Below, piece after piece: positions 58,198 through 64,000 of a DNA stretch of 64,000 nt (positions within the stretch are counted from its first letter, which is position 1; every line of letters begins with the position of its first letter). A program made the position numbers and the translations under genes. A model generated the notes under the pieces. It was not told the DNA's origin. It did not search any database and saw only the letters and a program-made list of their open reading frames with translations. Source of the DNA: Pedococcus dokdonensis (GTDB lineage: Bacteria; Actinomycetota; Actinomycetes; Actinomycetales; Dermatophilaceae); contig NZ_LT629711.1 in NCBI RefSeq assembly GCF_900104525.1, positions 2,294,001 through 2,358,000 of the forward strand. Direction: 5' to 3'.

Positions 58198-59783
58198 ACA
58201 CCCGCACCGGACCCGGTATGCCGTTGCGCGGCGACCGCATCCACCGTTACGTCAACGCGTTCTGCCCCTTGTGCCACGAGGAGCGGCCGGACCGCCCGCT
58301 GGCCGAGGTGGCCCGGCTCTCGGGGTGGCTGGTCGAGCGCGACGGGCGGATCTGGCTGGAGCGCGGGTGCGCCACGCACGGGCTGGTGCGCACGCTCTAC
58401 GACGAGTCACCGGAGATCCTCACCTACCTCGAGCAGTGGACCGCGCCGACCAAGGTCCACACGCCCGACCTCGTCGGCAACTTCGCCCCGGTGCCGGCCG
58501 CCTACGCCGACGGCCTGCCGGAGATGCAGACCCAGCACACCTGCATCCTGCTCGAGGACCTGCTCGACCACTGCAACCTCAAGTGCCCGACCTGCTTCGC
58601 CGCGTCCGCGCCGGCGCTGGCCTCGGTGGTGCCGCTGGAGCAGGTGCTGGCCTCGGTCGATGCACGGCTGTCCCGCGAGAACGGCCGGATCGACGTGCTC
58701 ATGCTCAGCGGCGGGGAGCCCACGCTCTATCCGTGGCTGGGCGAGCTGCTCGAGGCAGTGGCTGCGCGCCCGATCGTGCGGGTCCTGGTCAACACCAACG
58801 GGATCGCCATCGCCAAGGACGACGGGCTGCTCGAGCTGCTGCGCCGGCACCGCGACCGGGTCGAGGTCTACCTGCAGTTCGACGGGGAGTCGGCGCAGGC
58901 CTCGACCCACCACCGTGGCGCCGACATCCGGCGGTTCAAGGAGCGGGCGATCGAGCGGCTGTCCGCGGCGGGGGTCTTCACGACCCTCACGATGACCGCC
59001 GCGCTGGGGGTCAACGACGACGAGATCGGCTACGTCGTCAAGCGCGCCCTCGACACCCCCTACGTGGGTGGGGTGACGATCCAGCCGGTCTTCGGCTCCG
59101 GGCGGGGCACCGGCATCGACCCGCACGACCGGCTCACCCACACCGGGGTGCTGGCCCGGCTCGAGGGGCAGACCGCCGGTCAGGTCACCTGGCGCGACCT
59201 GACCGCCCTGCCCTGCTCCCACCCGCACTGCTGCTCCGTCGGCTACCTGCTGCGAGACGACTCGGGCAGCTGGAAGTCGTTGGTGTCGCTGGTCGGCCAC
59301 GAGCGCCTCAAGCAGTGGCTCGACCTCGAGCCCGACGTGCTCGCCAACCGGATCGCCGACGACGCCCTGCCCGCGTCCCTGCGCTCCGCGGTCAAGCAGT
59401 CGCTGCTCGACCTCCTGTCGGAGCAGTCGTCGCTGTCCCACCCGTCGATGGCCGGCATCTGGAAGGACGTCTGCAGCGGCTGCGACCTGGGGATCAGCAC
59501 GCTGGCGACCCTGGCTGCCGGGCGGCTCCCCGGTCAGCGCGAGAAGCTGCGCGCCCTGCTGGGCGAGCGCGTCCTGAGGGTCACGGTGAAGCCGTTCATG
59601 GACATGAACACGATGATCGAGGAGCGGCTCACCCAGTGCTGCGTCCACGTCGCGACGGTGAGCGACGAGGGAGGCCACCAGTGCGCGCCGTTCTGCGCGG
59701 TGCAGGCGTGGGCACCCTTGTCCCGGCAACGGATCTCGACCGCGGTCGGCCTCCCGTTGCCCTCGGTGAAGGCCAACCGGTGA
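58194..59783 (+). CDS. Radical SAM protein resembling tetraether-lipid synthase (Tes/MJ0619) family
   Basis: The 529-residue protein has the radical SAM cluster motif DHCNLKCPTCFA (Cys127, Cys131, Cys134), LMLSGGEPTLYP, and YLQFDGES. An N-terminal Cys-rich part (FCPLCHEERP, ERGCATHG) resembles a zinc or rubredoxin-like site; C-terminal cysteines (CSHPHCCSVGY, VCSGCDLG, QCCVHV, CAPFC) could bind auxiliary Fe-S clusters. This layout matches the MJ0619/Tes family, which includes archaeal enzymes that join lipid chains, and homologues occur in bacteria. The substrate here is unknown; neighbours suggest a membrane lipid. GTG 58194 overlaps the Lgt-like stop. Confidence 0.85.
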   Translation: MNTRTGPGMPLRGDRIHRYVNAFCPLCHEERPDRPLAEVARLSGWLVERDGRIWLERGCATHGLVRTLYDESPEILTYLEQWTAPTKVHTPDLVGNFAPVPAAYADGLPEMQTQHTCILLEDLLDHCNLKCPTCFAASAPALASVVPLEQVLASVDARLSRENGRIDVLMLSGGEPTLYPWLGELLEAVAARPIVRVLVNTNGIAIAKDDGLLELLRRHRDRVEVYLQFDGESAQASTHHRGADIRRFKERAIERLSAAGVFTTLTMTAALGVNDDEIGYVVKRALDTPYVGGVTIQPVFGSGRGTGIDPHDRLTHTGVLARLEGQTAGQVTWRDLTALPCSHPHCCSVGYLLRDDSGSWKSLVSLVGHERLKQWLDLEPDVLANRIADDALPASLRSAVKQSLLDLLSEQSSLSHPSMAGIWKDVCSGCDLGISTLATLAAGRLPGQREKLRALLGERVLRVTVKPFMDMNTMIEERLTQCCVHVATVSDEGGHQCAPFCAVQAWAPLSRQRISTAVGLPLPSVKANR

Positions 59784-60088
59784 CTGCCCCATCTGCCCCG
59801 GACCCGCGCCAGGTCGCACCGCCGCACGCAGAGCGGCAGCCGGACACGGCCCCGCCCTTCGACCCGCTGCGGCTGTGCGTCTTCGCGACGGTCGCGCTGC
59901 TGGGGTGGCTCCTCGGTCCGGTGGCTCTGCTCGGCTTCGCCGTCCTGGCGATCGTCGGCTATGCCCGGGCCCGGCGGGGCGGGTTGCTCCGGTCACGGTG
60001 CAAGCTCGGCGACACCCGCCTCGTCCTGCTCTACCTGAGCGCGCTCGCCGCCGCCGCCTGCGTCGGCATCTACTTCTGGATCACCTAG
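59780..60088 (+). CDS. Small membrane protein coupled to the radical SAM gene
   Basis: The 102-residue product has a Pro-rich N-terminus and three hydrophobic segments (LCVFATVALLGWLLG, VALLGFAVLAIVGYARA, LVLLYLSALAAAACVGIYFWI) with a basic loop (RSRCKLGDTRL) between the second and third. Its GTG overlaps the radical SAM TGA (GTGA), so it belongs to the same unit. The family is not recognised. It may anchor or assist the lipid-modifying enzyme. Confidence 0.72.
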   Translation: MTAPSAPDPRQVAPPHAERQPDTAPPFDPLRLCVFATVALLGWLLGPVALLGFAVLAIVGYARARRGGLLRSRCKLGDTRLVLLYLSALAAAACVGIYFWIT

Positions 60089-60096
60089 GAGCATCC

Positions 60097-60423
60097 ATGA
60101 CCCAGCCACCCCGACGGCGCCGGCTCTCCAACGTCGCGAAGTTCTGGATCGGCGTGCTCGCCTGCCTCCCGGCGCTCGTGGTCGCGGGCTTCCTCGTCGC
60201 CCTCCCCTCGACGGTCGGCAACGAGCTGGACCTGCCGGGTGGGCTGATCGCGCTCGCGAGCCTCGGGATGAGCGTGGGGCTGCTGGCAGTGTTCGTCTTC
60301 GGGCTGGCGCGGGAGAGCACGCGCTTCTTCGCCGTCGGCATGCTCGCCGGCGCTGCGATCCTCTTCGTCCTCGCCGCCGGTGCGTGCGTCGTGCTGCTGG
60401 CAGGCCTGGGCCAGAGCCCCTGA
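60097..60423 (+). CDS. Small membrane protein, last gene of the Lgt-like/radical SAM unit
   Basis: The 108-residue product has a basic N-terminus (PRRRRLSNVAK) and three hydrophobic segments (FWIGVLACLPALVVAGFLVA, LIALASLGMSVGLLAVFVFGL, FFAVGMLAGAAILFVLAAGACVVLL). AGGAG lies before ATG 60097, 8 bp after the previous stop. The family is not recognised. The convergent SDR gene ends 1 bp away, so no separate terminator is visible. Confidence 0.7.
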   Translation: MTQPPRRRRLSNVAKFWIGVLACLPALVVAGFLVALPSTVGNELDLPGGLIALASLGMSVGLLAVFVFGLARESTRFFAVGMLAGAAILFVLAAGACVVLLAGLGQSP

Positions 60424-60424
60424 G

Positions 60425-61276
60425 TCAGCGGCTGGCGGCCCGCCGGGCGGCACGCTCGTTCAGGCGGCGGTGGCCGGTGGCCTGCCCCTGGATCATCGCC
60501 CGAGCCACCGGAGGCGCGTAGCGCAACGTCCGCCAGGTCAGGTGCGCAAGGAACCCGACCGGGATGACCGCCTTGTTGGCGGCAAGGCCGTCCACCGCCC
60601 GCTTCGCGGTCTGTTCCGGGGTGAGGAACCTGGGCTGCAGCAGCCGGACCCGGGCCCGGACGCTGCTCCCCCCGAAGCTGGCCGGCGCGGCATACACGTC
60701 GTCGAGCAGCGGGGTGTCGACGAAGCCGGGGCACAGCACGCTGACCCGCACGCCCTGGCTGGCCGCCTCGGCCCGCAGCGCCGTCGACAGGCCGACGACG
60801 GCGTGCTTGGTGGTCGTGTAGGGCAGCATCGCCGGGGCCGGGATCAGCCCGGCGAGCGAAGCGGTGTTGAGGATGTGCCCGCTCCCCTGGGCGCGCATCA
60901 CCTCGTAGGCCGCCGTGACCCCGTTGATGACGCCACGCAGGTTCACGGCGAGCGCCTTGTCCCAGTGCCGCTCGTCGAGCTCCTCCAGGAGTCCGCCGAT
61001 GGCGATGCCGGCGTTGTTGACCATCACGTCGAGGCGACCGTGCTCCGCGGTGACGCGCTGGACCAGGGCGGTCACGGCCGCGGCGTCCGCGACGTCGAGG
61101 GTGGCCGCGCTGGCGAGTGGACCCAGCTCCGCGGCGGCGCGGGTCGCGCCATCGGCATCGAGGTCGGCCACCACGACCCGGCTGCCGCGGGCGACCAGCT
61201 CGGCGGCGATCGCCCGGCCGATCCCGGAGGCGGCCCCGGTGACGATCGAGACCTTGGGCTCAAATGCCTTGCGCAT
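60425..61276 (-). CDS. Short-chain dehydrogenase/reductase
   Basis: The 283-residue protein has the classical SDR motifs: TGAASGIGRAIA (cofactor), NNAGIAIGG, the catalytic Ser in LNTASLAGL and Tyr/Lys in YTTTKHAVVGL. DLDADG after the second strand suggests NAD(P) use with Asp at the end of strand 2, favouring NAD. It begins 17 bp inside the end of the monooxygenase gene upstream, so both are transcribed together and are likely under the TetR operator at 62758-62782. The substrate is unknown; an alcohol or ketone related to the monooxygenase is plausible. Confidence 0.9.
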   Translation of the reverse strand: MRKAFEPKVSIVTGAASGIGRAIAAELVARGSRVVVADLDADGATRAAAELGPLASAATLDVADAAAVTALVQRVTAEHGRLDVMVNNAGIAIGGLLEELDERHWDKALAVNLRGVINGVTAAYEVMRAQGSGHILNTASLAGLIPAPAMLPYTTTKHAVVGLSTALRAEAASQGVRVSVLCPGFVDTPLLDDVYAAPASFGGSSVRARVRLLQPRFLTPEQTAKRAVDGLAANKAVIPVGFLAHLTWRTLRYAPPVARAMIQGQATGHRRLNERAARRAASR

Positions 61277-62753
61277 CAATGGATTCCTTCGCTCTCGAAT
61301 GGGTGCCGACCGTCTCGAAGGAGGACTCGTCGACCCGGCGGGTGCGGGCCCAGTAGGCGACCGTCGATCCCGGCCACAGCGCGGTGTTGTGGCCGAACCG
61401 GTCGAGGTACCAGCTGCGACACCCGGTGGTCCAGATCGTGTGTCGTGACCGCCGCAGCATCTCGCGGGTGAAGGCGTCCTGGGCGCTCTGGGTGGTGACG
61501 CGGGGACCACCGCGCCCACGGTCGATCGCCTTGAGCACGTAGTCGGTCGCGAACTCGATCATGGTCACGACGCTGTTGTGGCCGAGCCCGGTGTTGGGTC
61601 CCAGCAGCAGGTAGAGCTCGGGGAAGCCGGCGACGGTGATGCCGAGGTGGGTGTGCATCCCGTGGCTCCACGCGTCGGCCAGGGTGCGGCCGTCGAGGCC
61701 CCGGACCTCGATGCGGTCGAGGCTGCCGCTGACGTCGAAGCCGGTGCCGAGGACCAGCACGTCGACCTCGTGGCGGGTGCCGTCGGCGGTGACGACCGCG
61801 TCGGGCTCGACCCGCACGATGGAGTCGGTCACGAGGCTGACGTCCGACCGCGCGAAGCTCGGCCAGTAGTCGTCGGACAGCAGGATGCGCTTGCAGCCGA
61901 TCCGGTAGTGCGGGGTCAGGGCGGCCCGGGTGACCGGGTCGGGCACGGCGGCGGCCAGCTCGCGCAACGCGATCCGCTCCACCAGCCGGGCCAGGCCGGG
62001 GAACCGCACGAAGAGCGGGGCCCTGGCCTCCAGCGACCAGTAGGTGCGCCACCGCACCAGCCGCTGGACGGCCGGCCAGCGGGCGAACAGCCGCTGGCGC
62101 GCCGGGCTCCACTCCTCGTCGCGCTTGCTCATCGTCCACGCCGCGGTGCGCTGGAAGACCGTGGTGTGGGCGGCGACCGGCGCGACCGCCGGCACCAGCT
62201 GCACCGCGCTGGCACCCGTGCCCACCACGCCGACCCGTTGCCCGGTCAGGTCGGTGCCCTCGGGCCACTGCGCGGTGTGCGCGAGCGTGCCGGCGAACGA
62301 CGACAGGCCCTCGATCTCGGGCAGCCTGGGTTCGTGCAGGGCGCCGGCGCCGAGGACCAGGGCGTCGCAGGTCCACTGCCGGCCGTCGGCCACGGTCAGG
62401 GTCCACCGGCCGGTCTGCTCGTCGAACTCGGCCGCCCGCAGGTCGGCGCCGAACTCGATCCGGTCGCGCACGGCATACCGGTCGGCGACGGCGCGCAGGT
62501 AGGACCAGATCTCGCCGGCGCTGGCGTAGTCGCGGGACCACCGCGGGAACTGCGCGAAGGAGAAGGAGTAGAGGCGCGACGGGACGTCGCAGGCGCAGCC
62601 GGGGTAGCGGTTGTCGCGCCAGGTGCCGCCCACCTCGTCGGCCTTCTCGAGCACGACGTAGTCGGTGTCGCCGCGCTGGGCCAGCCGGATCGCCATGCCG
62701 AGCCCGGAGAACCCGGTGCCGACGATGGCCACCCGGTGGTGAGGTGTCGCCAT
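61260..62753 (-). CDS. Flavin-containing (Baeyer-Villiger-type) monooxygenase
   Basis: The 497-residue protein has the FAD motif VAIVGTGFSGLGMAIRLA, EVGGTWRDNRYPGCACDVPS, the NADP motif GVVGTGASAVQLVP and the Baeyer-Villiger/FMO-type fingerprint region around FQRTAAW. GPNTGLGHNSVV is found near the C-terminus. Such enzymes oxygenate ketones or other carbonyls. ATG 62753 was chosen because the palindrome starts 5 bp upstream; longer starts would run through it. It is transcribed with the SDR gene and divergent from the TetR gene. Confidence 0.9.
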   Translation of the reverse strand: MATPHHRVAIVGTGFSGLGMAIRLAQRGDTDYVVLEKADEVGGTWRDNRYPGCACDVPSRLYSFSFAQFPRWSRDYASAGEIWSYLRAVADRYAVRDRIEFGADLRAAEFDEQTGRWTLTVADGRQWTCDALVLGAGALHEPRLPEIEGLSSFAGTLAHTAQWPEGTDLTGQRVGVVGTGASAVQLVPAVAPVAAHTTVFQRTAAWTMSKRDEEWSPARQRLFARWPAVQRLVRWRTYWSLEARAPLFVRFPGLARLVERIALRELAAAVPDPVTRAALTPHYRIGCKRILLSDDYWPSFARSDVSLVTDSIVRVEPDAVVTADGTRHEVDVLVLGTGFDVSGSLDRIEVRGLDGRTLADAWSHGMHTHLGITVAGFPELYLLLGPNTGLGHNSVVTMIEFATDYVLKAIDRGRGGPRVTTQSAQDAFTREMLRRSRHTIWTTGCRSWYLDRFGHNTALWPGSTVAYWARTRRVDESSFETVGTHSRAKESIDAQGI

Positions 62754-62757
62754 GGCC

Positions 62758-62782
62758 GCCAACTTACCATCAGTAAGTTGGC
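62758..62782. promoter_or_regulatory. Shared TetR operator between monooxygenase and regulator
   Basis: GCCAACTTAC-CATCA-GTAAGTTGGC is a perfect 10-bp-arm inverted repeat with a 5-bp spacer, 4 bp upstream of the monooxygenase ATG and 24 bp before the TetR start. It is placed to let the regulator repress both divergent genes. Confidence 0.7.
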
Positions 62783-62806
62783 GCGGCTCCACGGTAGGGT
62801 TGCCCC

Positions 62807-63472
62807 GTGTCACCCACTCGCTCCGCCCCCTCCGCAGCCGCCACTGCCCCTGCCTCCGCACCCAGGCACCGGGTGCGGATGCCGCGCGCCCAGCGCGAGG
62901 AGCAGATCCTGCGGATCGCCGAGGAGGTGTTCGCCGAGCGCGGGTTCCAGGCGACCACGATGGAGGACATCGCCGAGCTGGTCGGCGTCACCAAGCCGCT
63001 GATCTACGAGTACTTCGGCTCCAAGGAAGGCCTGCTGTCGGCCTGCATCACCCGCGCCCGGACCCAGCTGCGGGTGGCGACCGAGGCGGCCTGGCAGGCC
63101 ACCGGGGAGGACGCGCCGCTCGAGGAGGTCTTCCGGGCGGGGGTGCGGGCCTTCTTCGAGTTCATCGACGAGCACGCCAACGCCTTCGTGCTCATCCAGC
63201 AGGAGGGCGCGGTCGCCTCGCAGGCCAGCCCGCTCATCGAGAGCATCAGGGAACAGCAGTCGGCGGCCACGATGGCGACCTTCCGGCAGGCGCCGGCGCT
63301 CGCCGCGGTGCCCGACGAGCTGCTCGAGGGCTACGTCGAGGTGATCATCGGCGCGTGCGAGCGGGTCGCGGTCTGGCGCACGCGACGGCGGGGGGTCAGC
63401 ACCCAGCAGGCGACCGACGTCGTCGTGTCGACCGTGTGGTCGGGGCTCGACGCCCTGCTCCCCCGCCGCTGA
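62807..63472 (+). CDS. TetR/AcrR family transcriptional regulator
   Basis: The 221-residue protein has an Ala/Pro-rich 25-residue lead, then the TetR helix-turn-helix (REEQILRIAEEVFAERGFQATTMEDIAELVGVTKPLIYEYFGSKEGLL) and a ligand-binding C-terminal domain. It is divergent from the flavin monooxygenase/SDR pair and most likely represses them and itself through the palindrome between. GTG 62807 is the start; later in-frame starts would shorten the lead only. Confidence 0.92.
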   Translation: MSPTRSAPSAAATAPASAPRHRVRMPRAQREEQILRIAEEVFAERGFQATTMEDIAELVGVTKPLIYEYFGSKEGLLSACITRARTQLRVATEAAWQATGEDAPLEEVFRAGVRAFFEFIDEHANAFVLIQQEGAVASQASPLIESIREQQSAATMATFRQAPALAAVPDELLEGYVEVIIGACERVAVWRTRRRGVSTQQATDVVVSTVWSGLDALLPRR

Positions 63473-63482
63473 GCCGCCCGGG

Positions 63483-64000
63483 TCAGGGGCGACCGGCGAC
63501 GGAGAGCGCGATCCCGTCGAGGATGTCGTGCTCGCTCGTGACCACCCGCTCGACACCGAGCCCGGCCAGCCGCTGCACCACCTGGTGCCAGACGAGGGCC
63601 CCCGCCCCGATCACGTCGACGCGACCCGGGTGCATGAACCCCAAGGCCGCCCGCTCGGCCCGGGTGAGGTGCAGCAGGGACTGGCACGCCGCCAGGACTG
63701 TCTCGGGGTCGAGCTCGGTGAGGTGGATCCGTTCCGGGTCGTAGGCGGGCAGCCGGAGGGCGTGCGCCGTGATCGTCGTGACGCTGCCGGCCAGCCCGAC
63801 CAGCGCCCCGACACCGGTGAAGTCGACCCGCTCGGCCGCGAGGTCGATCGCGGCCTCGATGTCGCCGACGGCCGCGGCCACCTCGGCATCCGTGGGCGGG
63901 TCGGAGCGCAGGTGCCGCTCGGTCATCCGCACGCACCCGACGTCGACCGAGCGCGCCGCCTCGACGCTGTCGGTGCCACGGACGAACTCGGTCGAGCCAC
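63483..64000 (-). CDS. Ppx/GppA phosphatase family protein (partial, 5' end outside window)
   Basis: Reading leftward from the window edge, the frame begins GSTEFVRG, the phosphate-loop region of the Ppx/GppA ASKHA fold, and continues with SVDVGCVRMTERHL, VGLAGSVTTITAH, and DVIGAGALVWHQVV near the end. These motifs belong to exopolyphosphatase/guanosine pentaphosphate phosphohydrolase. The N-terminal part, with the first Asp motif, lies beyond position 64000. The stop is at 63483-63485. It acts on polyphosphate or pppGpp; which one cannot be told from the visible part. Confidence 0.88.
   Translation of the reverse strand, partial: GSTEFVRGTDSVEAARSVDVGCVRMTERHLRSDPPTDAEVAAAVGDIEAAIDLAAERVDFTGVGALVGLAGSVTTITAHALRLPAYDPERIHLTELDPETVLAACQSLLHLTRAERAALGFMHPGRVDVIGAGALVWHQVVQRLAGLGVERVVTSEHDILDGIALSVAGRP

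Noticed and set aside
61276..62541. 421-codon ORF over the flavin monooxygenase
   Set aside because: Arg/Pro/Ala-rich shadow frame on the same strand as the true gene.

Overview
The window is a 64 kb piece of a high-GC (about 70%) actinobacterial chromosome. Gene content points to Micrococcales, and Intrasporangiaceae is my best guess: mycothiol enzymes (Mca, an MDMPI-type protein), many GTG starts, ATGA/GTGA stop-start overlaps, SigA-like leaderless promoters and a compact tsa/alr/glmS operon. There is no rRNA, CRISPR array, transposase or integrase. I see one tRNA, with a UAA anticodon.

Layout. 0-6.2 kb: a partial surface protein, a THUMP-like methyltransferase, a secreted ARB-07466-type protein, a nucleoside hydrolase/ribokinase pair, and an LpqI/NagZ-like lipoprotein. 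6.2-10 kb: an accessory insert of lower GC carrying a 941-residue NACHT NTPase (candidate anti-phage STAND protein) followed by about 650 bp without a convincing gene. 10-13.9 kb: a membrane-associated patatin, then a TetR/MDMPI/SRPBCC group with a palindromic operator over the regulator's start codon. 13.9-15.5 kb: a second lower-GC patch with a coupled secreted protein, lipoprotein and small membrane protein. 15.6-18 kb: a DUF6326 membrane protein divergent from a two-component system.

18-27 kb: a long minus-strand operon glmS-acpS-nnr-alr-hydrolase-tsaE-tsaB-rimI-tsaD (cell-wall sugar precursor, D-alanine, metabolite repair, tRNA t6A), broken between nnr and alr by five 42-bp hairpin repeats. 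27-53.6 kb: a core block holding coaA, fumC, phoH, a Z-prenyl transferase, trhA, mca, DUF4307, greA, ilvA, metB, cbs, an SGNH hydrolase and a thiolase. This set resembles the Mycobacterium tuberculosis Rv1074c-Rv1098c neighbourhood (gene numbers from memory), with insertions such as a DrrAB-like ABC exporter, an orphan MutL-like ATPase, MOSC/GNAT proteins, MsrA, a universal stress protein and an MFS carrier.

53.6-64 kb: an AbiEi/DUF559 gene bracketed by two near-identical long palindromes, a BI-1 family protein, a nuclease-fold protein, the tRNA, and a tightly coupled four-gene cassette: an Lgt-like protein lacking two canonical Lgt residues, a multi-cysteine radical SAM protein resembling the tetraether-synthase (Tes/MJ0619) family, and two small membrane proteins. 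This cassette is the most interesting candidate for an undescribed membrane-lipid pathway. The window ends with an SDR/flavin-monooxygenase/TetR regulon with a clear shared operator and a partial Ppx/GppA phosphatase. All assignments come from reading the sequence; no database search was possible.
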